Positions 43,617 through 52,436 of a stretch of DNA of 64,000 nt are shown here, one piece after another (the first letter of the stretch is position 1; every line of letters starts with the position of its first letter). The notes beneath the pieces were generated by a model. That model did no database searches. It was not told the DNA's origin and saw only the letters and a program-made list of their open reading frames with translations. The stretch is from contig NZ_JHYQ01000006.1 of NCBI RefSeq assembly GCF_000621325.1, positions 112,270 through 176,269 of the forward strand, written 5' to 3'. A program made the translations under genes and the position numbers. The DNA is from Thiothrix lacustris DSM 21227. Its GTDB lineage: Bacteria > Pseudomonadota > Gammaproteobacteria > Thiotrichales > Thiotrichaceae.

Positions 43617-44855
43617 CTAGATGTTCGTTTGATCTAATAAATGAATCCAATGCATAACTGGCAGGTCAGAGCCTTCTTGTAGGTGTGTTTGGCAACCGAT
43701 ATTGGCGGTCACAATCGCTTCCGGCTGATGTTGGGTCAGGTTTGCCAGTTTGTTGCTACGTAGTTGCTGGGATAATTCGGGTTGTAGGATGGAATAAGTA
43801 CCCGCCGAGCCACAGCATAAATGCTCATCAGCGACTGGCAGTAATACGAAACCACAATCCAGTAAAATATTTTCTACTACACCCCGGATTTTTTGGCCAT
43901 GCTGGAGCGTGCAAGGTGGATGCCATGCAATACGAGTTGCCTTATTTGGCGCAAGCTGCTGGTAATTTTCTTTGGCGATTACTTCGGCAATATCTTTACA
44001 TAAGTGCGAAATGCGTTCTGCTTTGATGGCGTATTCAGGGTCATGGCGTAAGTGGTGAGCATATTCCTTGATCATAACCCCGCAGCCGCTGGCGGTGGTG
44101 AGAATAGCTTCTACCGCACCCTCTTTGCGTGAAAGGTACGGCCACCATGCATCGATGTTACGGCGCATATAGTCGAGCGCATCTTCTGGAGCACCCAAGT
44201 GTTGGCTAACTGCGCCGCAGCAGCCTGCTTTGGGGGCTGTGACCAAGCTGATTCCTAGCTTGTCGAATACCCGTGCGGCTGCCGCATTAATATCGGGGGA
44301 GAGGGCGGGTTGCACACAACCATCCAGCACCAATATCCAGCGGTCATGACGTGCTTTTGGCCAGTGTCCAGCGGGGCGCGGCGCGGTGATTTTTTTTGCC
44401 AGCTTTTCTGGTAATAAGGGTTTAAACGTGCGCCCCAAGCTTAGGCCGATACTAAAGAGGTCACTTTTAGGCAGGTAAGTGCGCAAGCGTTTTCGTAGGG
44501 TTTTGTCCGCCCGGTCGCGCCCGACATGTTTCTCAGCAATGTGGCGCCCGATGTCTAGCAGTTTGCCGTATTCTACCCCGGATGGGCAGGTGGTTTCACA
44601 GCTGCGGCAGAGTAGGCAACGGTCAAGGTGCTGCAAGGTTTTACGCCCGCTATCCGGGGTATTTTCCAGCTGGCCTTCCATCAGTTGTTTAATGAGGTAG
44701 ATACGTCCGCGTGGGCCGTCGTTTTCATCACCCAATAGCTGGTAAGTGGGGCAAGTGGCATTGCAAAATCCGCAATGCACGCAGCGGCGAAGGATGTCTT
44801 CGGCGACTTTACCTTCATGGGTTTGGCGTAGTGCGGTGAGTATCTGGGTTTGCAT
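43617..44855 (-). CDS. glcF: Glycolate oxidase iron-sulfur subunit
   Basis: 412 residues. Two 4Fe-4S ferredoxin-type motifs near the N-terminus (CVHCGFCNATCPTYQ and CLLCRSCETTCPSGV) and two cysteine-rich CCG domains (GCCGAVSQHLG and CCGSAGTYSIL). It passes electrons from the GlcD/GlcE flavin subunits to the quinone pool. The ATG at 44855 shares a base with the glcE stop and has AAGGA upstream. Confidence 0.95.
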   Translation of the reverse strand: MQTQILTALRQTHEGKVAEDILRRCVHCGFCNATCPTYQLLGDENDGPRGRIYLIKQLMEGQLENTPDSGRKTLQHLDRCLLCRSCETTCPSGVEYGKLLDIGRHIAEKHVGRDRADKTLRKRLRTYLPKSDLFSIGLSLGRTFKPLLPEKLAKKITAPRPAGHWPKARHDRWILVLDGCVQPALSPDINAAAARVFDKLGISLVTAPKAGCCGAVSQHLGAPEDALDYMRRNIDAWWPYLSRKEGAVEAILTTASGCGVMIKEYAHHLRHDPEYAIKAERISHLCKDIAEVIAKENYQQLAPNKATRIAWHPPCTLQHGQKIRGVVENILLDCGFVLLPVADEHLCCGSAGTYSILQPELSQQLRSNKLANLTQHQPEAIVTANIGCQTHLQEGSDLPVMHWIHLLDQTNI

Positions 44856-45928
44856 TACCAATCCTTATACATGCGGCCGATGTTGAAAATGCTGTGTGGA
44901 TCCATTGCCTGTTTGAGGCGTTGTTGGACGCTGAGCATATTAGGTTGCAAAGGGTGGAAAGGGTTTACACCCGGCAGGCTACCACGATAAACCGTGGCAT
45001 GGCCTTCGCCTTTGTGCGCAATATTGCGTATCAGGTTAACTGGGATATTGGTGTATACCCAGCGCTGTGAACCACCCCATTCGATCAGAGAATTTCCTTC
45101 TAAGCGACTAATAACATTAGCAGAAGAGGGAAATGATAGACGCCATAAGGGGCGATCGTATTGCTGGAAGAATTCATGGGTTTGATTGCGCAAGGCTTCC
45201 CAGAACTGGTCTGGGTTGTTGAGTGGTTCACCCCCAATCTTGCGGTGTGAGGCAACCACATGGCTAGCTACACCACTAAGTCGTAGGTATAAGCACCCAT
45301 CAAAATAGCAAGTCGCACTCAAGGGGAGGGTAGAGTTGCGCATGGTCGTCACTAGCTCAAAGGCTTCCTGACTGGGTAGGTCGAGTGTCAGGGTTAGCTC
45401 AGTGGCTGGACGCGGCATAACTTTTAGAGAAACCTCTAAAATTAGACCAAGTGTACCCATTGAGCCAGTGATCAGTCGTGAAATGTCGTAACCCGCCACA
45501 TTCTTCATGACTTGTCCGCCAAAGCTGGCGACTTTGCCATAGCCTGTTATCAGCTTGACACCCAACACATGGTCACGTACAGAGCCTGACCAAGGTCGTG
45601 CTGGGCCAGCTAAGCCAGAAGCAACAACCCCACCAATGGTCGAGTCAGGGCTGAAGCAGGGCGGCTCAAAGGCCAACATCTGGCCATTGGCTGCGAGTAG
45701 TGCTTCGATGTCCTGTAGGCGAGTGCCAGCACGAGCAGTAATGCACAATTCTGACGGTTCGTAGGCAATAATGCCAGTATGCGGCGCGACCTGTACAGGT
45801 ATGCCGGTTGTCGTATTGCCATAGAAAGCTTTGCTGCCTCCACCCATGATATTCAGTGGTTGTTGGTCAGCAATCGCCGCTACGACTTTTTCTTGCAATG
45901 TCGAGGTTATATCGTTATCTGCGATCAT
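44855..45928 (-). CDS. glcE: Glycolate oxidase FAD-binding subunit
   Basis: A 357-residue FAD-binding protein of the PCMH type (ELCITARAGTRLQDIEALLA, TIGGVVASGLAGPARPWSGS, GGQVMKNVAGYDISRLITGS). GlcE pairs with GlcD in oxidising glycolate to glyoxylate. It lies 12 bases after glcD and overlaps glcF by one base. Confidence 0.95.
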   Translation of the reverse strand: MIADNDITSTLQEKVVAAIADQQPLNIMGGGSKAFYGNTTTGIPVQVAPHTGIIAYEPSELCITARAGTRLQDIEALLAANGQMLAFEPPCFSPDSTIGGVVASGLAGPARPWSGSVRDHVLGVKLITGYGKVASFGGQVMKNVAGYDISRLITGSMGTLGLILEVSLKVMPRPATELTLTLDLPSQEAFELVTTMRNSTLPLSATCYFDGCLYLRLSGVASHVVASHRKIGGEPLNNPDQFWEALRNQTHEFFQQYDRPLWRLSFPSSANVISRLEGNSLIEWGGSQRWVYTNIPVNLIRNIAHKGEGHATVYRGSLPGVNPFHPLQPNMLSVQQRLKQAMDPHSIFNIGRMYKDW

Positions 45929-45940
45929 ATCAGGCCCGAA

Positions 45941-47410
45941 TCAAAATCTTGGCAGTTCAGGGTGGGAAAGCTGCCCGTGATGGACGTGCATTGCACCTAG
46001 TTCTGCGCAACGGTGCAACGTGGGAACAGCTTTTCCGGGGTTTAGTAGTTCGTCAGGGTCGAAGGCACGTTTGACTGCGTGAAAAACTTCCAGCTCTGCC
46101 TCGCCAAATTGCACACACATAGAGTCTAGTTTTTCATGCCCGACGCCGTGTTCACCCGTTATAGAGCCACCGACTTTAACACATAATGCCAGAATATCCG
46201 CACCGAAACGCTCGGCTTTTTCGAGTTCACCGGGGCGGTTGGCATCGTAGAGGATCAGAGGGTGCAGGTTACCGTCACCAGCATGGAAGACGTTGGCTAC
46301 ACCCAGTGCATAGGTTTGGGAGAAATCATTAATCTTTTGAAGGACATGGGCTAGATGCTTGCGTGGAATGGTGCCATCCATGCAGTAATAGTCGGGGGAA
46401 ATGCGTCCCACCGCAGGGAAAGCAGCTTTGCGCCCTGCCCATAAACGGGCACGCTCGGCGGCAGTTTTGGCAATGTGGATAGTGCCTGCACGGTATTCTT
46501 TTAGGATGGCACTGACTCTGGCGACTTGTTCGCTTACTTCGTCTTCAGTGCCGTCTAGCTCACACAATAAAATAGCATTGGCGTCTATCGGGTAGCCTGC
46601 GTGGATGAAATCTTCAGCCGCACGTAGCGCGGGGTTATCCATCATTTCTAGCCCGGCGGGGATAATGCCTTTACTGATAATGGCGGCGACGGCATCGCCT
46701 GCGTCGTTAACCATGGCGAAATCTGCCATCAACACTTGCACGGTTTCGGGTTTGACGGTCAGTTTGACCAGCACTTCGACGACAATACCCAACATACCTT
46801 CCGAGCCGGTCATCAGTGCTAACAAGTCGTAACCGGGGGTATCCAGCCGGTCGTTACCAATGATTAGCAATTCACCGTCAATGGTGACAACCTTGATTTC
46901 AAGGATATTGTGAACGGTCAGGCCGTATTTGAGGCAATGCACCCCGCCGGAGTTTTCCGCAACATTGCCGCCAATCGAGCAGGCAATTTGTGAGGAAGGG
47001 TCGGGGGCGTAAAACAGGCCGAGGTGGTCGACCGCTTGGCTGATGGCAAGGTTGCGTACACCGGGTTGGACGCGGGCGTGCAGGTTCACGGTGTCGATTT
47101 CCATGATCTGCTTGAAGCGGGCAAGGCTCAAGACAATACCGCCTTCGTGTGGCAATGCACCCCCGGATAGGCCAGTGCCTGCGCCGCGTGCGACCACCGG
47201 TATTTTCAGGCGTGAACAGGTTTTGACAATCAATTGCACCTGTTCGGTGGTAGTGGGTAATACCACTGCTAGGGGCAAATGGCGGTACGCAGTCAGGCCG
47301 TCGCACTCATAGGGGTGCAAGTCTTCTTTTGCGGTCAGGATAGCATCCTGTGGCAAAATGTCAGCTAGCTGCTGGAATAACAGGTTGTGTGGGGCTGCAC
47401 TGGTTTTCAC
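45941..47410 (-). CDS. glcD: Glycolate oxidase subunit GlcD
   Basis: A 489-residue FAD-linked oxidase. The PCMH FAD domain has VVLPTTTEQVQLIVKTCSRL, VARGAGTGLSGGALPHEGG and SIGGNVAENSGGVHCLKYG; the C-terminal domain has FHAGDGNLHPLILYD and GSITGEHGVGHEK. First gene of the glcDEF operon. Its start is 88 bases from the divergent crcB, so both promoters share that gap. No GlcC-type regulator lies here. Confidence 0.96.
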   Translation of the reverse strand: MKTSAAPHNLLFQQLADILPQDAILTAKEDLHPYECDGLTAYRHLPLAVVLPTTTEQVQLIVKTCSRLKIPVVARGAGTGLSGGALPHEGGIVLSLARFKQIMEIDTVNLHARVQPGVRNLAISQAVDHLGLFYAPDPSSQIACSIGGNVAENSGGVHCLKYGLTVHNILEIKVVTIDGELLIIGNDRLDTPGYDLLALMTGSEGMLGIVVEVLVKLTVKPETVQVLMADFAMVNDAGDAVAAIISKGIIPAGLEMMDNPALRAAEDFIHAGYPIDANAILLCELDGTEDEVSEQVARVSAILKEYRAGTIHIAKTAAERARLWAGRKAAFPAVGRISPDYYCMDGTIPRKHLAHVLQKINDFSQTYALGVANVFHAGDGNLHPLILYDANRPGELEKAERFGADILALCVKVGGSITGEHGVGHEKLDSMCVQFGEAELEVFHAVKRAFDPDELLNPGKAVPTLHRCAELGAMHVHHGQLSHPELPRF

Positions 47411-47498
47411 GAACTATTATGACCTTGTACTAGGGAGTGGGTACTGTAGCGTACTTCCAACAAAAAATTAATTTTAGCTGAATTACGAAGGAATTGGC

Positions 47499-47873
47499 AT
47501 GTATCAGATAGGTGGAATTTTATTAGGTGGTGCAATCGGTGCGTTGTTACGTTTCCTGGTGGCGAATGGTGTGTACCAGTGGTTAGGGCGTGGATTCCCT
47601 TACGGGACGCTGGTTGTGAACGTTTTTGGCTCATTTTTTATTGGCTTTTTAACGTTGTATTTTATGGAACGTGAGTTGCTGAATTCGGTGTTGGCACGGG
47701 GATTAATTGTGGGGGTTTTGGGTGCATTTACCACATTTTCCACGTTTTCTTTGGATACGTTTGATCTGATTCAGCAAGGCAGGTTGTTGGGGGCGGGGTT
47801 AAATGCGTTGCTGAATGTTGGGGTTTGCGTGCTGGCAGTGTGGGCAGGGGTGTCGGTGGCGCGGTTGGTTTAG
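47499..47873 (+). CDS. crcB: Fluoride channel CrcB/Fluc
   Basis: A 124-residue four-helix membrane protein that exports fluoride. GGAIGALLRFLV, GTLVVNVFGSFFIGFL and GVLGAFTTFSTFSLDT are family motifs (the Asn of the NxxG region and the Phe-rich box line the pore). It is a single-gene, dual-topology form. I saw no fluoride riboswitch in the 88 bases upstream. Confidence 0.95.
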   Translation: MYQIGGILLGGAIGALLRFLVANGVYQWLGRGFPYGTLVVNVFGSFFIGFLTLYFMERELLNSVLARGLIVGVLGAFTTFSTFSLDTFDLIQQGRLLGAGLNALLNVGVCVLAVWAGVSVARLV

Positions 47874-47934
47874 GGAGTAAGGTATATACCGATATTCTCG
47901 CTTGAGTATGCCGTATCTCCAGTGCTAATCTTGA

Positions 47935-47952
47935 CGGATAGATGTTTATCCG
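47935..47952. promoter_or_regulatory. Operator-like inverted repeat of the RHH/PIN pair
   Basis: CGGATA (47935-47940) and TATCCG (47947-47952) separated by 6 bases, 24 bases before the antitoxin start; another TATCC half-site follows at 47955. A palindrome GGTATATACC lies further up at 47881-47890. Ribbon-helix-helix antitoxins usually bind such repeats in their own promoters. Confidence 0.5.
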
Positions 47953-47975
47953 CTTATCCATATAGGAGGCTACTT

Positions 47976-48239
47976 ATGGCTGATGCAATCCGTTGGACAA
48001 TTTCCGTTTCCTCTGAAACCGACCTTTCTCTGCGCGGCTTTTTGGGTGCGCAAGGCATGAAGAAGGGCGATTTATCAAAATTTGTCGAAGATGCGGTGCG
48101 CTGGCGGATGCTTGATCGCACTGTGCAGGCAGTCAAAGAGCGTAATCAAGATATGTCTGCCGATCTGTTGGAGGCGATGATTGATGAAGCGGTACGCGAA
48201 GTCCGTGCCGAACGTCGTAAACAGACGGCTCAACACTAA
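47976..48239 (+). CDS. Ribbon-helix-helix antitoxin
   Basis: 87 residues. The N-terminal RHH-like region (IRWTISVSSETDLSLRGFLG, then KKGDLSKFVEDAVRWRML) should bind DNA as a dimer; the helical, charged C-terminus should neutralise the toxin. The start at 47976 has TAGGAGG six bases upstream; an earlier in-frame start has no such site. It overlaps the PIN toxin by one base (TAATG). Confidence 0.85.
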   Translation: MADAIRWTISVSSETDLSLRGFLGAQGMKKGDLSKFVEDAVRWRMLDRTVQAVKERNQDMSADLLEAMIDEAVREVRAERRKQTAQH

Positions 48240-48652
48240 TGCGCTTGATATTAGATACCAATATCCTGCTATCTGCCTTAATGGTGCGTGGGACGCCGCC
48301 GGACTACCTCTACGAGGCGTGGCGGCAAGGGCGTTTCGAGCTGGCTTCTACCGAGCGGCAGCTAGAAGAGCTAAACAGGGTTTCGCGCCGCCCGTTTTTT
48401 CAGGATCGCCTTAAGCCCATTGAAATCGGACGTATGGTGAATGATATTCGTCGTCTTGCCATCATGTGCGATCCATTGCCTCGTGTGGAGTTGTCACCTG
48501 ATCCTGATGATGATTATCTGTTGGCAACGGCGGAAGTAGCCTCTGCTCATTATTTGGTAACTGGTGATAAAAGCGACTTGTTGGTTTTGGAATCCTATAT
48601 CAGCACACGCATTATCACCGCTAGAAACATGGTGCAACGCTTGGAAAAATAG
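48239..48652 (+). CDS. PIN-domain toxin
   Basis: A 137-residue PIN-domain nuclease of the COG1569-like group. Acidic residues of the metal site: LILDTNILLSAL (Asp), ELNRVSRRPFF (Glu region), SPDPDDDYLLATA (Asp cluster) and VTGDKSDLL (Asp). It likely cleaves RNA when freed from the upstream antitoxin. The pair stands alone between crcB and serS, which is consistent with insertion into a core region. Confidence 0.9.
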   Translation: MRLILDTNILLSALMVRGTPPDYLYEAWRQGRFELASTERQLEELNRVSRRPFFQDRLKPIEIGRMVNDIRRLAIMCDPLPRVELSPDPDDDYLLATAEVASAHYLVTGDKSDLLVLESYISTRIITARNMVQRLEK

Positions 48653-48771
48653 TGAGGGGCGGGTGTTTGAAACGTAGTAGGTCACTTGATGCCTTGCGGA
48701 GCGCAGGACTATGCTGTCCCAAAAATAGCCAAGCGTCAAAACCGTAAGAAAAAATAGCGTGTCTGGGTTAA

Positions 48772-50085
<1,314 letters not shown>

Positions 50086-50109
50086 AAATTAGTGAAATAC
50101 GGTCTTAAC

Positions 50110-50150
50110 TTGATTCTGCTCAAGGTAATGTGTGCTGGGTCGGGTATGAT
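50110..50150 (+). promoter_or_regulatory. FNR/ANR-activated promoter of ccoGHIS
   Basis: TTGAT-TCTG-CTCAA at 50110-50123 matches the FNR consensus TTGAT-N4-ATCAA at 9 of 10 positions. TATGAT at 50145-50150 gives a predicted start near 50157, placing the FNR site centre at about -41, the class II activator position. Low oxygen is the expected inducer. Confidence 0.7.
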
Positions 50151-50201
50151 GCAGTCTTTTTACCCCGTCCGGCATAGCGCACGATTGGATATTGCAACAT
50201 T

Positions 50202-51602
50202 ATGAGTACTGAACAAGTCATCCAGCCCAAGTCTTCCCTCCAGCCACGTTCGGTGGAAGGCCGTTTCCGTAATATCAAAACAGCCATTCTGGTGATGGCC
50301 TATGCAGTATTTTTCCTGCTGCCGTGGGTTCGCTGGGAGCGGGCGGTCGGGCCAGATCAGGCTATCCTGTTTGATATTCCCGGTCGGCGTTATTACATGT
50401 TTGATTTGGTGATGCACGCGCAGGATATTTTCTGGCTCACGGCCTTATTGTTCCTTGCGGCGGTATTGCTGTTTTTTGTAACGACGCTGTTTGGGCGGGT
50501 GTTCTGCGGCTATTTCTGCTTCCAAACCCTGTGGACGGATGCCTTCCGCTGGATTGAGCGTTTCATTCAAGGGGATCGGGTAGCACGTTTGCGTCTGGAG
50601 AAGCAGCCGTGGAATGTCGAGAAAATTCGCAAGATCGGTCTGACGCACGGCTTGTGGCTGCTGTTGGCGATGTGGACGGGTTTGAGCTTTGCCTTGTACT
50701 GGGGCGATGCGTTCACGCTGACCGGGCAATTTTTCATGGGCAGCGCTCCGGCAGCGTTATACGGCACGGTCATTATCTTGATGACTACCACGTATCTGAC
50801 CGCAGGTTGGGCGAAGGAATACGTGTGTTTGCACATGTGCCCTTACTCACGTTTTCAGAGTGTTATGTTCGATCAAGACACCATGATTGTGTCGTATGAC
50901 ATGAATCGTGGTGAAGGCTCAACCGGGCGGATTAAGCCGGTGAAAGAGATGCGTGATCAGCAAAATCGTCAGGAAAAAGGCCATGGCGATTGTGTCGACT
51001 GTGGCTTGTGTGTGCAGGTTTGCCCAACAGGAATCGATATCCGTAACGGCTTACAGATTGGCTGTATCCACTGTGCTCTGTGTATTGATGCTTGTGACAA
51101 CATCATGGATAAGCAAGGCTGGAAGCGCGGCCTGATTCGTTACACTTCTGAGCATGGGCTGGAAGGGAAGAAGACCAAAGTACTTAAATTACGCACGGTT
51201 GGCTATGGTTTGGCAACCTTGTTGGCGACGATTTATCTGGTGTGGAGCATTGCTAGCAGCAAATTGCTGGAAGTGACGGCGGTACAAATTCGTAGTCCGC
51301 TGTACGTTACCCTGTCAGATGGGCGTATTCAGAACAGCTACGAAGTCAAAATCAACAACAAAACCATGGAAGCAGCACGTTATTCATTGACAATGGAAGG
51401 TTTGCCGGGTGCTGAAATGGATTTACAGATCAGTGACTTGAGCCTTAAACCGGATTCGACTATGCGGGTGCTGGCAAAAATCCGTTATACTAAGCAGCCC
51501 GGTGATGCTGGTGGAAACCGTGAATTCCAGTTCAGGCTGACGCCGTTGGAAGGCAAGGTGACTGAGCCGGTTATTATCCCTTCACACTTTATGACCCCGT
51601 AA
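50202..51602 (+). CDS. ccoG: Cytochrome c oxidase accessory protein CcoG
   Basis: A 466-residue membrane iron-sulfur protein that reduces copper during cbb3 oxidase assembly. Several membrane helices (about 26-46, 72-92, 150-170, 185-205, 335-355) flank a ferredoxin-like domain with CVDCGLCVQVCPTGIDI and CIHCALCIDACD; CPYSRFQSVMFD and the C-terminal IG-like domain are family features. It heads the ccoGHIS operon. Confidence 0.95.
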   Translation: MSTEQVIQPKSSLQPRSVEGRFRNIKTAILVMAYAVFFLLPWVRWERAVGPDQAILFDIPGRRYYMFDLVMHAQDIFWLTALLFLAAVLLFFVTTLFGRVFCGYFCFQTLWTDAFRWIERFIQGDRVARLRLEKQPWNVEKIRKIGLTHGLWLLLAMWTGLSFALYWGDAFTLTGQFFMGSAPAALYGTVIILMTTTYLTAGWAKEYVCLHMCPYSRFQSVMFDQDTMIVSYDMNRGEGSTGRIKPVKEMRDQQNRQEKGHGDCVDCGLCVQVCPTGIDIRNGLQIGCIHCALCIDACDNIMDKQGWKRGLIRYTSEHGLEGKKTKVLKLRTVGYGLATLLATIYLVWSIASSKLLEVTAVQIRSPLYVTLSDGRIQNSYEVKINNKTMEAARYSLTMEGLPGAEMDLQISDLSLKPDSTMRVLAKIRYTKQPGDAGGNREFQFRLTPLEGKVTEPVIIPSHFMTP

Positions 51603-51608
51603 GGTTGC

Positions 51609-52430
51609 ATGGAAAATCAAAATATTGCATTCACTCTTGGGGTAGGTGTCCTTGTGTCACTTGCCCTGTTTATTCTGTTCTACAAGGTACTGAAACGTCC
51701 CGCTAAACTGTCATCTTTGCTCACTTTTTTAGTGGTGCAGGCTCTCTATATCCCGTTAGCAACGTTGTATTGGGCGGGTTTGGATGTATTTGCGATTCAT
51801 TTCTCGTTTTTTACTATGGCAGCGGTTTTGCCGGGCGTTATTGTGGGAAATCGACGTGGTACTACAGATGAGCAAGGCCGTTTTCATTGGGGGCCAGGTA
51901 TTATTATCGGTTTTTTCATGATTCTGGTCATCGTGGATTCGACGATTATTACCTTGGCAAATAGTGGCGCGAGTGCAAATTTCATTCGTAAGTTTTTGCC
52001 TGAGCCTCATCGCGAGGGCGTGCAAAATGTAGTCTCGGCATTCCCCGGTACGGTTGCGAATGACTACCAGAAAAAATATACGCAGTACAACAATTATATC
52101 GGACAACTGAAAACCCAGCGGGAGCGTGGCTGGCAAGTCGTCGATGGATGGATGGAAAAGCCCCAACCTGATAAGCCTACACAATTCCGTCTTCATGTCA
52201 CGGATAAAGCTGGGCAGCCGGTGAGTAGTGGCAAAGTCCAGGTCTCATTTTTGAGACCTTCTAACAAAGCATTGGATGTTAACCTTGAATTACTAGAATC
52301 TGAGCCAGGTTTTTATGGCCAGATGGTTAGCTTGCCTGTCCACGGTGCATGGTCAATGGTCATTTCTATCCAGCGTGGTGATGAAGTGCATGAGATCAAA
52401 GGGGAAACGTGGGTCGGAGAGCAGCAGTGA
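51609..52430 (+). CDS. ccoH: FixH/CcoH-like protein with membrane extension
   Basis: 273 residues, about 100 more than usual FixH. The C-terminal part fits FixH: one membrane helix (about 97-117, GIIIGFFMILVIVDSTIITL), VANDYQKKYTQYNNYI and the periplasmic beta domain (LHVTDKAGQPVSSGKVQVSF). The first 90 residues add about three membrane helices I do not recognise in FixH. It sits between ccoG and ccoI with gaps of 6 bases on each side, where FixH is expected. Confidence 0.8.
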   Translation: MENQNIAFTLGVGVLVSLALFILFYKVLKRPAKLSSLLTFLVVQALYIPLATLYWAGLDVFAIHFSFFTMAAVLPGVIVGNRRGTTDEQGRFHWGPGIIIGFFMILVIVDSTIITLANSGASANFIRKFLPEPHREGVQNVVSAFPGTVANDYQKKYTQYNNYIGQLKTQRERGWQVVDGWMEKPQPDKPTQFRLHVTDKAGQPVSSGKVQVSFLRPSNKALDVNLELLESEPGFYGQMVSLPVHGAWSMVISIQRGDEVHEIKGETWVGEQQ

Positions 52431-52436
52431 GTCTAC

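Noticed and set aside
47411..47498. Possible fluoride riboswitch before crcB
   Set aside because: The gap is only 88 bases, shared with the glcD promoter, and I could not fit the conserved crcB-motif core.
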